The position numbers were made by a program, and so were the translations under genes. Shown here in pieces: positions 6,246 to 15,104 of a stretch of 48,390 nt of DNA (position 1 is its first letter; the number at the start of each line of letters is the position of its first letter). The notes under the pieces are model-generated. The model saw nothing but the letters and a program-made list of their open reading frames with translations, ran no database searches and was not told the DNA's origin. The stretch is from Chloroflexota bacterium (GTDB taxonomy: Bacteria; Chloroflexota; Anaerolineae; Anaerolineales; Villigracilaceae), in contig JACRLC010000048.1 in the NCBI GenBank assembly GCA_016235425.1, positions 1 to 48,390 on the forward strand. The letters run 5' to 3'.

Positions 6246-7433
6246 ATGCCGGGATTCATACAAATGCTCGATCTTCGCACAATCATTTTCTTTCTGGGGT
6301 TTACAGCCATATTGCAATCAGCGACCATCGCGCTGTTGTCGATTTTCGTGCACAAATACCAGGGCGTGCGCACGGCCATGATGGGCAACGTGATGCTGGC
6401 AGGCGGGATGATCCTGATCGCCTATCGCGAGGAACTGTCTGCTTTCGTTTCCATTGTTCTTGCCAATACAATATTGCTCTCAGGCATGGCGTTGATTCAC
6501 ATTGCGATCTGCCGCTTTTCAGACCAGGATTACAACCGGCTTCTGGTGGGAGGCGTGCTGATAATCGGGACCAGCTCGCTGTTCCATTACACGTATGCGG
6601 ACGAGAACCTGCCGGCGCGCATCGTGGTCACATCGCTGTTGCAGATCTCGCTCCTGCTGGCAACGATCCTGAAACTTTCCCGCATCCAAACCCGGACCTA
6701 TCGCGCGTCTGCCGACCTGATTACATTTGTCTTCCTGGCACATTGTTTCCTGCTGGCGGTGCGCGCCACAGTGGTTGTTTTCTTCCCGCCGCAATCCATG
6801 TCGGACCTTTCCGCGTTGCAGGCGGCCTTTTATTTTTTCACATTTATCACCAGCTACTCATGGACGACCGGTTATATCCTGATGATCAGCCAGCGCCTGT
6901 ATGGCGACTTGAACGAAATGGCAACGATAGACTGGCTGACACGTCTCATCAACCGCCGCGCCATGATCCGCCAGATCGAATCCGAGCTTGGGCGAAAGCA
7001 ACGCGGCCTCGGCAATTTCTCCATCCTGCTGATAGACATCGATCACTTCAAGGCCATCAACGACAGGTTCGGCCACAACGTTGGCGATTATGTGCTTCAC
7101 GACGTCTCACGGACATTTGAAAGCGCGGTGCGGCTGGCAGATATCGTCTCGCGTTGGGGCGGAGAGGAGTTTCTCATTCTCCTGCCGCAAACTCATATCC
7201 AGGAAGCCCTGATCACCGGGGAGCGATTACGGGCGCACGTGGAGGAAACTGTCTATGGAAGATGGAGCGTGGCGGTACGGATCACGGTGAGCGTCGGGGT
7301 GGCGGGGTCGTGTCACGGTTCGACGCTGGAGGATATCTACGAGTCGGTTGACCGCGCGCTCTATGAAGCCAAGAAGACGCGCAACACGGTCGCATTGTAC
7401 AAGGCGGCGAAAGAGCCGATCCTGGTCGAATGA
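6246..7433 (+). CDS. membrane diguanylate cyclase (GGDEF)
   Basis: A 395-residue protein. The first 230 residues hold about seven hydrophobic segments, forming an integral-membrane sensor of unknown ligand. The GGDEF domain follows, opening with MATIDWLTRLINRRAM. Its active site is GGEEF at residues 305-309, within RWGGEEF. An RLAD product-inhibition site (RxxD) lies at 296-299, five residues before GGEEF, as in feedback-regulated cyclases. DIDHFKAINDRFGHNVGD supplies metal- and substrate-binding residues. It should therefore make c-di-GMP from two GTP at the inner membrane and be inhibited by its product. No EAL domain is present. Monocistronic, between two terminators. Confidence 0.9.
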   Translation: MPGFIQMLDLRTIIFFLGFTAILQSATIALLSIFVHKYQGVRTAMMGNVMLAGGMILIAYREELSAFVSIVLANTILLSGMALIHIAICRFSDQDYNRLLVGGVLIIGTSSLFHYTYADENLPARIVVTSLLQISLLLATILKLSRIQTRTYRASADLITFVFLAHCFLLAVRATVVVFFPPQSMSDLSALQAAFYFFTFITSYSWTTGYILMISQRLYGDLNEMATIDWLTRLINRRAMIRQIESELGRKQRGLGNFSILLIDIDHFKAINDRFGHNVGDYVLHDVSRTFESAVRLADIVSRWGGEEFLILLPQTHIQEALITGERLRAHVEETVYGRWSVAVRITVSVGVAGSCHGSTLEDIYESVDRALYEAKKTRNTVALYKAAKEPILVE

Positions 7434-7434
7434 C

Positions 7435-7474
7435 AACGTCCGCGCAGAGCATTTTCTGTCTGTGCGGACGTTTT
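7435..7474 (+). terminator. Rho-independent terminator
   Basis: AACGTCCGC (7435-7443) pairs with GCGGACGTT (7464-7472), with CAG/CTG adding to the stem and T residues after it. It lies right behind the diguanylate cyclase stop and faces the converging gltX gene. Confidence 0.75.
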
Positions 7475-7590
7475 GTCTCGATCAGGACTTTCGCTTGGAC
7501 TGCAAAATCTCCTGATTTTGCGCCGAAGTCGGGAGACTTCGGACTCCGTAAAATCGAAAGTTCTATTGATGCTGTTCAGGGGCGAAAAAT

Positions 7591-9072
7591 CTACATCTTC
7601 TCCAGAATCTCGATCGCGTTCTTCAGTCTCTTCAGCACCTTCGCCCTGCCGATGATCTCCATGCTTTCGAACAGCGGCGGGCTGACTTTCTGTCCCGTAG
7701 CGGCCACGCGCAGGATGCCAAAGACCTGGTTGACATTGTGCCCGCCCTGTTCCACGTAGGCGCGCATGGGCGGTTCAGCAGCGGAATGCGTCAATTCGGG
7801 TAACGCGGCGAGGATCTCGTAAGATTTGCGTGCGATCTCCGCAGATTGCCCGGCGTCGAGTCCCTTGGCGATGAGTTCCTGCGGATTGGGATCCACATCT
7901 TCGAGGAAGAAGAATCCACCGAACGCGAGACAATCATCCAGCGTGACGAGGCGCTCACGGATCAACGGCGTGACCTTGAGCAGGGTCCCGTCATCGACGC
8001 GGAATCCTGCCTGGGTGTAGATCGGCTTGATACGCGCGGCCAGGTCCTCGGTCCGCAAGAGGCGGATGTGCGCCCCGTTGAAATGGTCCAATTTCTGGAA
8101 GTTGATGGCGGCCGGTGAAGCGGTGAGTCCGTCAATGTCGAATCGTTCCACCATTTGATCGAGAGTCATCACGTCATCTTCAGGAACGCCCCAACCCATC
8201 AACGCAATCCAATTCAGGACGCCTTCGGGAATATACCCAAGTTCCTGCATATCGCCCAGGAAAATGGAATAGCCGTCCTTCATGACTTCGGCGCGGTCGC
8301 GCTTGCTCATCTTGCCCTTGCCGCTGGGCTTGAGAAAGACTGAAAGGTGAACAAAAATTGGTTCGTCCCAGCCAAAGGCACGGATGACGTGAGTATGCAG
8401 TGGCAGGGATGGCAACCACTCCGAACCGCGGATCACGTGCGTGATCTCCATCAGGTGATCGTCCACCATCGCGGCAAGATGATAGGTGGGCAGGCCGTCG
8501 GATTTGAGCAGGACCGAGTCGTCGAGGGCCGAGTTCTCTGTGGTAATGGAACCACGCAGAAGGTCAGCTGTGGTAATCGAGCCTTCCTTCGGCATCTTGA
8601 AGCGGATCACGTATTTTTCTCCCGCATTGACGCGACGACGCGCTTCATCGGGATCAATAACGCGGCAAGCGCCATCGTAACGCGGGTTTTGTTTGTTCTT
8701 TAACTGCTCCTGGCGTACCTTTTCCAATCGTTCCGAAGTACAAAAACAGGGAAAGGCTTTGCCCAGTTCCACCAGCTTCCAGGCATGCTCATGATAGATT
8801 GCGCGGCGTTCAGTCTGGCGGTAGGGACCATAAGGACCGCCAATATCAGGGCCTTCATCATAATGGATGCCAAGCCAGTGCAGGCCATTGATCAGTTCCT
8901 GCTCAGCGCCAGGTTCATAGCGCTTTTGGTCGGTGTCTTCGATGCGCAGGATAAAGGTTCCACCCATGCGGCGCGCAAGAAGAAAAGGATAGAGCGCAGA
9001 ACGGGCATTCCCAATATGCATGCGTCCGGTTGGAGAAGGGGCAAATCGGGTACGAACAGGTTTGGTTGTCAA
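7591..9072 (-). CDS. gltX: glutamyl-tRNA synthetase
   Basis: A 493-residue class I aminoacyl-tRNA synthetase that charges tRNA-Glu (and possibly tRNA-Gln where GatCAB is present) in the cytoplasm. It has RTRFAPSPTGRMHIGNARSA with the HIGH-type motif HIGN at residues 19-22, the LRIEDTD segment, and KMSKR at 254-258. The C-terminal half is the helical anticodon-binding region. The start is TTG (complement of 9070-9072) with AAGGAG seven bases upstream; the sequence MTTKPVRTRFAPSPTG then has the family's normal length. It is the last gene of the minus-strand block that begins at mreB, separated from rodA by two tandem hairpins. Confidence 0.95.
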   Translation of the reverse strand: MTTKPVRTRFAPSPTGRMHIGNARSALYPFLLARRMGGTFILRIEDTDQKRYEPGAEQELINGLHWLGIHYDEGPDIGGPYGPYRQTERRAIYHEHAWKLVELGKAFPCFCTSERLEKVRQEQLKNKQNPRYDGACRVIDPDEARRRVNAGEKYVIRFKMPKEGSITTADLLRGSITTENSALDDSVLLKSDGLPTYHLAAMVDDHLMEITHVIRGSEWLPSLPLHTHVIRAFGWDEPIFVHLSVFLKPSGKGKMSKRDRAEVMKDGYSIFLGDMQELGYIPEGVLNWIALMGWGVPEDDVMTLDQMVERFDIDGLTASPAAINFQKLDHFNGAHIRLLRTEDLAARIKPIYTQAGFRVDDGTLLKVTPLIRERLVTLDDCLAFGGFFFLEDVDPNPQELIAKGLDAGQSAEIARKSYEILAALPELTHSAAEPPMRAYVEQGGHNVNQVFGILRVAATGQKVSPPLFESMEIIGRAKVLKRLKNAIEILEKM

Positions 9073-9103
9073 AGAATAGCTCCTTAAATTTCCCTCACCC
9101 TAA

Positions 9104-9151
9104 CCCTCTCCCAAAGGGAGAGGGGACTCCCTTCCCCCTTCGGGGGAAGGG
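9104..9151. repeat. two tandem GC-rich hairpins between rodA and gltX
   Basis: CCCTCTCCC (9104-9112) pairs with GGGAGAGGG (9116-9124), and CCCTTCCCCC (9129-9138) pairs with GGGGGAAGGG (9142-9151). They may stop transcription from rodA. The first palindrome belongs to the same family as the one found inside the RHS coding sequence at 41542-41564. Confidence 0.65.
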
Positions 9152-9164
9152 CTGGGGATGAGGG

Positions 9165-10292
9165 CTAAAAATCCAATTGTTTATGCCGCATAACCACGCT
9201 TTCGACCAGCCCGATTCCGAGCATGAGCGCGGTGAGGCCGCTTCCACCATAACTGACGAATGGCAGGGGCAAACCGGAGACGGGCACGATGTTCAAGTTC
9301 ACGCCGATGTTGACCGCACCCTGGAAGAAGATCAACACGGCCACGCCGTAGGCAAGCATGGAGCCTGCCACGTCGCGCGCCTTTTGCGCGGCACGGATGC
9401 ACCGCCAAACAATGAACGCCAGCACCAGGATCACAATAATCGCACCGATGAGTCCAAACTCCTCCGAGACGGCTGAAAAGATGAAGTCTGTGTGGCGCAC
9501 TTTGAGGAAGCGCAACTGCGTCTGCGTGCCGTGGCCGTAACCTTTGCCGAACCACCCGCCGGAGCCAATGGCGATCAACGCCTGCTGGACGTTGTACTCC
9601 GCGCCGTGCGTGGCATTTGGGTCAGGCAGAATGAAAGTCACAATGCGCTGTTGCTGGTACTCCTGCAAAAACGGCAGGCGAATCCCGGCAACGGATACCG
9701 CAACCAGGACGCCCAACGCCAGCGCGCCGATCCCGGCGAATGCAAGCACGTGCTTCAATTGAATGCCGTTGATCCACAACATCGCGCCGAAGATGACCGT
9801 GATCACAACCACGTTGCTCAAGTTCGGCTGGATCAAGATCCAAAACATCAAACCAAAGGCCCACAGAAAACCGCGAAACATCCATTTCAGGCCACGCGGA
9901 TCGTTCTGCGCCCTGTCAAAATAACGCGCAAGGATAATGATGACCACAATCTTCGCGAACTCCGTGGGCTGCAGGAACAGCACGCCCACTGTGAACCAGC
10001 GTTGCGCGCCGAAGGCCACTTGTCCCAGGCTCGAAAGCGCCACCAGGAAGATCATGATCCCAAAATAGATCGGGCGGTACAGGGCCAGCCAGTAGCGATA
10101 GTCAATGGCCGCCACGAAGAAGATCACCACCAATCCCAGCAAGGCGAAATAGATCTGGCGATTGATCAGCGGCAGGAGTACTTCATTCCCCGCGATGGCA
10201 GAACGGATCATGGCTGTGCCAAAAGCAGAGGCCAGCACGATCGCGCCTAAAAGGAGAAAGTCAAAGTTACGCCAGGAAATTCCACGAGTCAT
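9165..10292 (-). CDS. rodA: peptidoglycan glycosyltransferase RodA
   Basis: A 375-residue SEDS-family membrane protein with about ten hydrophobic segments. Diagnostic stretches are LFLQPTEFAKIVVI, the long extracytoplasmic loop with QQQRIVTFILPDPNATHGAEY, GSGGWFGKGYGHGTQTQL, DFIFSAVSEEFGLIG and the closing GLPLPFVSYGGSG. RodA polymerises lipid II into glycan strands in the elongation complex together with class B PBP2, MreB, MreC and MreD. All of those partners are encoded just upstream on the same strand, which favours RodA over FtsW. A repeat-filled gap of 333 bases separates it from minE, so it may have its own promoter. No obvious ribosome binding site was seen before the ATG. Confidence 0.93.
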   Translation of the reverse strand: MTRGISWRNFDFLLLGAIVLASAFGTAMIRSAIAGNEVLLPLINRQIYFALLGLVVIFFVAAIDYRYWLALYRPIYFGIMIFLVALSSLGQVAFGAQRWFTVGVLFLQPTEFAKIVVIIILARYFDRAQNDPRGLKWMFRGFLWAFGLMFWILIQPNLSNVVVITVIFGAMLWINGIQLKHVLAFAGIGALALGVLVAVSVAGIRLPFLQEYQQQRIVTFILPDPNATHGAEYNVQQALIAIGSGGWFGKGYGHGTQTQLRFLKVRHTDFIFSAVSEEFGLIGAIIVILVLAFIVWRCIRAAQKARDVAGSMLAYGVAVLIFFQGAVNIGVNLNIVPVSGLPLPFVSYGGSGLTALMLGIGLVESVVMRHKQLDF

Positions 10293-10302
10293 GTTAATTT
10301 TT

Positions 10303-10545
10303 GTTCGCGCTCCCGAAAGAGTATCAGGACGATGTGTGCAGAGGGACTGTGTTTGTCAGTCTCGCAGCGCCGCCCTGAGCCTGTCGAAGGATCGAAGCAC
10401 AGATAAATCGGAAAGGTAAAGTTTGCATGCAATCTGTCCTTCGACTGCGGGTCTCGATATGCAACGAACGCTGCTCGACCCTCCGCTCACCTGTGCCTGC
10501 CTGTCCTGGCGGCCAGGCCAGGGCGCACGGTGCAGGCAGGACGAA
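10303..10545. repeat. composite dispersed repeat, minE-rodA gap
   Basis: The gene-free stretch 10293-10625 holds no ORF of note. It contains a GCGCTCCCGAAAG unit near 10305, a CCTGAGCCTGTCGAAGG unit near 10377, a GTCCTTCGACTGCGGGTCTC unit near 10436, and a 53-base unit at 10493-10545 (GTGCCTGCCTGTCCTGGCGG...) that is repeated exactly at 11834-11886. These are short repeat modules of the kind scattered between genes in some Chloroflexota. Confidence 0.65.
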
Positions 10546-10625
10546 TTATTTACACAAGAAAAGGCACAGATGCAACCGACAGGCTTTCATCGGGTTGATC
10601 CGTGCCTTCTGGTTGGAGTTAATGA

Positions 10626-10880
10626 TCAACCCGCGTGGCGGCGAGTCACGTTCCTCAAAGGAATATCCGCCACCAGGCGCTGTGAACGGCCATCGCGTTC
10701 AAGGCCAATCTGCACGGCATCCCGGTCGATTTCGATGTAGCGCGAGATGGCTTTGAGCAGGTCGTCTTTCAAGGATTCCAATTCGGCGGGCGTCAAGTCC
10801 GTGCGGTCATGGACCAACACCAACTGCAAGCGTTCCTTGGCGCTTTCGGCGCTTCGTTTTCGCGTGGTGAACCAGTTCAT
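10626..10880 (-). CDS. minE: cell division topological specificity factor MinE
   Basis: An 84-residue protein starting MNWFTTRKRSAESAKERLQL, followed by VLVHDRTDLTPAELESLKDDLL, AISRYIEIDRD and VQIGLERDGRSQRLVADIPL. This is the usual MinE layout: an N-terminal amphipathic membrane-targeting segment, the anti-MinCD helix/strand, and a C-terminal dimerisation domain. MinE stimulates the MinD ATPase and drives pole-to-pole Min oscillation. The start at 10880 lies one base after the minD stop, so it is the third gene of minCDE; a longer in-frame extension overlapping minD is rejected. Length and order are standard. Confidence 0.92.
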   Translation of the reverse strand: MNWFTTRKRSAESAKERLQLVLVHDRTDLTPAELESLKDDLLKAISRYIEIDRDAVQIGLERDGRSQRLVADIPLRNVTRRHAG

Positions 10881-10881
10881 G

Positions 10882-11679
10882 TCACTTCCTCCCCGCCAGG
10901 CGCTGAATGGATTGCCACAGCCCGCCTTGCTGTTCGAGTTCCATGAAAGGCACAGCCTGCCCCTGCAGGCGTTTGGCAATATTGCGGAAGGCCTGGCCTG
11001 CGCGGCTCTTCACTTCCGTCACAACCGGCGTACCTCGGTTCGACCCAATGATTACCGCCTCATCCTCCGGCACGATCCCGATCAACTGAATGCCCAGCAG
11101 GTCGAGCACATCCTCCGCGGAAAGCATGTCGTTATGTTTGACCAATGCTGGATTCAACCGATTAAGGATGAGGGACGGCGTCCCTTTCTCTTCCGCTTCG
11201 AGGATGCCCACCACCCTGTCCGCATCCCGCACCGCGCTGACCTCGGGGTTGGTGACCACTAAAACGCGGTCCGCGGCGGCGATGGCATTTCTAAAACCCC
11301 TCTCGATGCCCGCCGGTGAATCAATGAGGATAAAGTCATAATCGGGGCGAAGGTCATTGCAAACACGGGTCATATCGGACGGCGAGACAGCGCTCTTATC
11401 ACGCGTTTGAGCCGCCGGGATCAGGTAAAGGTCGGGATAATGCTTATCGCGGATCATGGCCTGTCGAAGTTTGCAACGGCCTTCGATGATGTCCACAATA
11501 TCGTAGACGATGCGGTTTTCTAGGCCCATCACCACGTCGAGGTTGCGGAGGCCGATGTCGCCGTCAATGCAAACAACCTTCCTGCCATCCGAAGCAAGCG
11601 CAACAGCAAGGTTCGCGACGGCAGTGGTTTTTCCCACCCCGCCTTTTCCCGATGAAATTGTAATGACTTGAGCGGCCAT
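10882..11679 (-). CDS. minD: septum site-determining ATPase MinD
   Basis: A 265-residue deviant-Walker P-loop ATPase. GKGGVGKTT occupies residues 11-19, with the signature lysine of the MinD/ParA class at residue 12. CIDGDIGLRNLDVVMGLENR follows as the switch I region, and FILIDSPAGIERG is the Walker B/switch II region. The last residues (GGLWQSIQRLAGRK) form the amphipathic helix that binds the membrane when ATP is bound. MinD recruits MinC to membranes away from midcell and is displaced by MinE, encoded one base downstream. A 370-base repeat-rich gap separates it from minC, unusual inside a min cluster. Confidence 0.95.
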   Translation of the reverse strand: MAAQVITISSGKGGVGKTTAVANLAVALASDGRKVVCIDGDIGLRNLDVVMGLENRIVYDIVDIIEGRCKLRQAMIRDKHYPDLYLIPAAQTRDKSAVSPSDMTRVCNDLRPDYDFILIDSPAGIERGFRNAIAAADRVLVVTNPEVSAVRDADRVVGILEAEEKGTPSLILNRLNPALVKHNDMLSAEDVLDLLGIQLIGIVPEDEAVIIGSNRGTPVVTEVKSRAGQAFRNIAKRLQGQAVPFMELEQQGGLWQSIQRLAGRK

Positions 11680-11720
11680 AGATTATTCCTAAAAAAGATT
11701 AGCGCTCCCGAAAGGGCATC

Positions 11721-12047
11721 GGAACAATGTGAGCGGAGTGAGGCGAAAGCGCACATTACCTGAAAACAAAAATTTTACATTTAACTCGTCCTTCGACTTC
11801 GCTCCTCGCTGTTGCTCGTCGTTCCGCTCACACGTGCCTGCCTGTCCTGGCGGCCAGGCCAGGGCGCACGGTGCAGGCAGGACGAAGGATGCTTCGCGCT
11901 GAGCGGAGTGAGGACATGCTCTTCGTCCGAACGCAGTCGAAGCGTATGTCACTTGAAACCATCAACTCTATCAAAACCCGTCCTTCGACTGCGGGTCTCG
12001 ATGAACATTCGACCCTCCGCTCATCTGTGCAGGCAGGACGAATAACT
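11721..12047. repeat. composite dispersed repeats, minC-minD gap
   Basis: The gene-free stretch 11680-12049 repeats the modules of the minE-rodA gap: GCGCTCCCGAAAGGG near 11721, CGTCCTTCGACT-type units near 11790 and 11981, the exact 53-base unit at 11834-11886, and a shortened version at 12024-12047 that lacks its middle. No reading frame in it looks real. Confidence 0.65.
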
Positions 12048-12049
12048 GG

Positions 12050-12739
12050 CTAAATATTCCAAACTTCCGCTTGCAAACGGCCTTCGTTGTTGATACTCGC
12101 GACTTCCGGCTTCGGGTCTTTCTGCGGTTTGAGCATGGCAGAGACTTCATCCGCGATACGTAATTGGGTGGCGGAAAGATCGAGGGCGCAGATGACAGCT
12201 CCACGGTCCCCTTTGGAACCGGCGTGGATCATGCCGCGCACACGCCCCCAAACGATCACGTTGCCTTCAGCCACGATCTCCGCGCCGGGGTTCACATCAC
12301 CCAGCACCACCACGTGACCGGGGAACTCAATACGCGTACCGGAACGCAGGGTCTTGTTCAAGAAAAGCGCGGTCTCCTCGCCAAGATCAGTGACGGAAAA
12401 CTGGCGGCCCTCTTCGGGTCTGGGTTTGGAGATGCGGGTGGCAAGCCCGAGCAATTGTGCGGTTTTTTCAGTAGTCGGTGATTCGCTCACCACTGCCCAC
12501 AACGCGACGTTCCTCTCCGAAAGCTGGTCGCGCAATTCAACGAGATCATTCACTTTGAGGATTTGAGCGCCAACGTCCATGGCAAGGCGCGCACCCTGAA
12601 AAAAAGCCGGGCGTTCGTCAATTTGCGACAGTAATGCAATACGTTGTTCTTCCCAGGCTGCATCAGACAATGTAGCCAGGAGGCCGTCGCGCAATCCCTT
12701 GATCTGAACGAGAGTAGTGGTCTCTTGCATGGGATCCAT
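12050..12739 (-). CDS. minC: septum site-determining protein MinC
   Basis: A 229-residue FtsZ-assembly inhibitor. The N-terminal domain (VQIKGLRDGLLATLSD... through LRDQLSERNVALWAV) is followed by a linker and the C-terminal right-handed beta-helix: TLRSGTRIEFPGHVVVLGDVNPGAEIVAEGNVIVWGRVRGMIHAG, then DRGAVICALDLSATQLRIAD. The GD(V/I)NPGAEI and GNVxVWGRxRGxxHAG turns are diagnostic. MinC is carried by MinD to block Z-ring assembly near the poles. The start at 12739 (MDPMQETTT) is preferred; 12730 is a possible alternative, while the longer frame overlapping the penicillin-binding protein gene is not. Confidence 0.9.
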   Translation of the reverse strand: MDPMQETTTLVQIKGLRDGLLATLSDAAWEEQRIALLSQIDERPAFFQGARLAMDVGAQILKVNDLVELRDQLSERNVALWAVVSESPTTEKTAQLLGLATRISKPRPEEGRQFSVTDLGEETALFLNKTLRSGTRIEFPGHVVVLGDVNPGAEIVAEGNVIVWGRVRGMIHAGSKGDRGAVICALDLSATQLRIADEVSAMLKPQKDPKPEVASINNEGRLQAEVWNI

Positions 12740-12836
12740 TCGATAGTTGCGCTGAATTATAGCAGATGTTTTCAGGCGAAAACAAAAAGGCCGGACACGG
12801 TGATTGCGCCCGGCCGCGTGGATCGAATGTTCAGGC

Positions 12837-15104
12837 TTACGGACTTGGCGCGCCTCCCTGCGCGATATCAATTGACTTCAACTCAAAGTAAGCCTGGATC
12901 ACGCGCGCGACAATGGGAGCGGCCACACTTGCGCCTTCACCGCCATGATAGGCAAATGCCATGACGATGATCTCCGGGTCTTCGTAGGGCGCGTAAGCCA
13001 GGGTCCATGAATGTGTGGGCCATGCGCCAAATTGGCATTGGTTCGCCTTGCGCGCCACGTCATCACAGTATTCGGCCGTCCCGGTCTTTCCTGCAACCGC
13101 AATCGGAAAATCAAGAAATACTTTATGGAGTGTTCCTCGCGCGTCGGTCACTGCGAGGCGCGTGCCCGTGCGCACCGCCGCCACCGTCTCAGGCTTCACC
13201 GTTTTCAATTGATCTTCAATCAGGGAACAATACCCGGCATCGCAACTGTAGCCTTCGATCATGGGTGTCTCGGTAATGTCCCATTTCATATTTGGCACAA
13301 AGGGGGAGATCTGGTAACTGCCTGCCGGCAGGGAGTCCAATGTAATCGCCGGATCCGCGGGGTTAACCCAAATGCGGTTCGTGTCGCCCGGGCCATCCAC
13401 ATTATCCTGTGGAACCCAGAGCGTATAATCCTCGGGGTTGAACCAGACCTCGCGCACTTTGCCTTCGCCATCGGTTACTTCTCGTACAATTGTCGGCTGC
13501 ATCAACTTTCCATTATTGGCAATTGTCGCACCGGACATGAGAACCTGCAACGGTGTAGCCAGCACATAGCCCTGTCCCACGCTGGCGATATAAGTATCGC
13601 CGGTGGACCAGTTCTCGCCGGTGTTGAGGCGCTTCCATTTCGGTGAAGGGATCAATCCATCGGCTTCACCCAGCAGTTCGATGCCGGAGCGCTGATCGTA
13701 GCCGATTGCACGCGCGTATTCGCCCAGGCGCTCGATGCCCAACCCCTGCTCGATCTCGTCTTCAAAACCGCCGCCAAGTTTATAAAAACATACGTTGCTT
13801 GAGTATGCGATGCAATGCAGGAAATCGATCTGACCAAAGCCATCCGGGTTGGTCTCGAAAATCCAATCCACAAAGGGGCGTGTGTTACGGTCCGTACATT
13901 CTTCATTTGCCGCAAACTTTTCGCACAACAATAGCTGGCCAGGTGCGGCGATGATCTTGTCCAAAGTTACCACGCCTTCGTTGAAAGCGCCCGTGGCAGT
14001 CGATAATTTGAATACGGAACCGGGAGGGAACTCAGCCGAGATGGCGTTATTGAGCAAAGGATGTGTGGGGTCTTCACTCAATTGCTGGTAATAATACGCA
14101 GGAATCAGGCGCGCCATGCGGTTGTTTTCATAGGTAGGCCACGAGACCATGGCAAGTATCTCACCGGTCTCCGGATTCATGGCGATCACAACGCCGCTGG
14201 AAATGCGGATGGTTCCGAAATACGTGTTCCAGAAGTTGACCTCCTGCAACAACGAAGCCTCAGCCGCGGCCTGCAAGCGGGTATCAATGGTCAGGTAAAC
14301 GTTATAGCCGGGAACCGCGGCAACAGGCGGTTCGAGGTTGCGAAGTTCCTGTCCAGCCACGTCTATTTGCACCACGCGGCGCCCATTCGAACCGGCGAGG
14401 ATACCCTGTAAGGAAGCTTCGACACCGGCATATCCGATCTTGTCGCGGTTGGGAATGAAGCCGCGCGCTCGTAATTCTTCTTCAAGCAAAGCAGGGATGG
14501 GACCAAGAAAACCGACCATATTGGCGGTCAACGAGCCTGTCGGATAGTCGCGGATCGGATCGATCTCGACTGTCACACCGGGCCAGTCCACCGATCTTTC
14601 CTCCACCACCCGCGCAATTTCCTCCGAAACATTGCACTTGATCTTGACCGGGCTATATGGAGCGTTCGAATCCTGCAAGCCGACCAATTGCGTGATGCTC
14701 GGCCCCTCCACACAGGCGGCATATAACTTGGCTTCTTCGAGCGCCGCATCTGTGAGCGGACCGCCTACTGGAACGCCCGTCAACTCAGAGACTTCCCGGT
14801 AAATACGCTGAATGTCGGAATCATCGTCCGGCAGGCTGGCCGGGGTAATGACAACATTGTATGAGGCCAGATTGCGTGCCAGAATATATCCATTGCGGTC
14901 GTAGATGATCCCGCGCGCGGCCGCTATGCTCACTTCGTTGGTGTAATTATCAACGGCGCGCGTCAGCCAGGACGGTCCTTCAATCAATTGCAGGTTGACC
15001 AATCGAAAAAGCAAACTTGCAAGAACCAGGATTACAACAACGTACACTGCGGCCAGCCGCCAGGTCTCAAACCTGGCAGATCTCGGCACGGAACCGGAGC
15101 TCAT
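12837..15104 (-). CDS. mrdA: penicillin-binding protein 2 (class B transpeptidase)
   Basis: A 755-residue class B PBP. A short cytoplasmic tail and one membrane helix (residues about 17-40) precede a PBP dimerisation domain containing AAARGIIYDRNGYILARN. The transpeptidase domain carries SVFK at 363-366 (acylated Ser363), SSN at 435-437 and KTG at 673-675. It cross-links stem peptides in the elongation complex with RodA. An insertion of about 70 residues rich in Pro and Asp (around 550-625) lies before KTG and makes it longer than enterobacterial PBP2. The ATG at 15104 overlaps the mreD stop (ATGA), as expected for a coupled mreBCD-mrdA operon; a longer upstream reading is an artefact. Confidence 0.93.
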   Translation of the reverse strand: MSSGSVPRSARFETWRLAAVYVVVILVLASLLFRLVNLQLIEGPSWLTRAVDNYTNEVSIAAARGIIYDRNGYILARNLASYNVVITPASLPDDDSDIQRIYREVSELTGVPVGGPLTDAALEEAKLYAACVEGPSITQLVGLQDSNAPYSPVKIKCNVSEEIARVVEERSVDWPGVTVEIDPIRDYPTGSLTANMVGFLGPIPALLEEELRARGFIPNRDKIGYAGVEASLQGILAGSNGRRVVQIDVAGQELRNLEPPVAAVPGYNVYLTIDTRLQAAAEASLLQEVNFWNTYFGTIRISSGVVIAMNPETGEILAMVSWPTYENNRMARLIPAYYYQQLSEDPTHPLLNNAISAEFPPGSVFKLSTATGAFNEGVVTLDKIIAAPGQLLLCEKFAANEECTDRNTRPFVDWIFETNPDGFGQIDFLHCIAYSSNVCFYKLGGGFEDEIEQGLGIERLGEYARAIGYDQRSGIELLGEADGLIPSPKWKRLNTGENWSTGDTYIASVGQGYVLATPLQVLMSGATIANNGKLMQPTIVREVTDGEGKVREVWFNPEDYTLWVPQDNVDGPGDTNRIWVNPADPAITLDSLPAGSYQISPFVPNMKWDITETPMIEGYSCDAGYCSLIEDQLKTVKPETVAAVRTGTRLAVTDARGTLHKVFLDFPIAVAGKTGTAEYCDDVARKANQCQFGAWPTHSWTLAYAPYEDPEIIVMAFAYHGGEGASVAAPIVARVIQAYFELKSIDIAQGGAPSP

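Noticed and set aside
9492..10250. 252-codon plus-strand frame within rodA
   Set aside because: Low-complexity Gln/Asp/His/Arg-rich translation antisense to a well-supported rodA.
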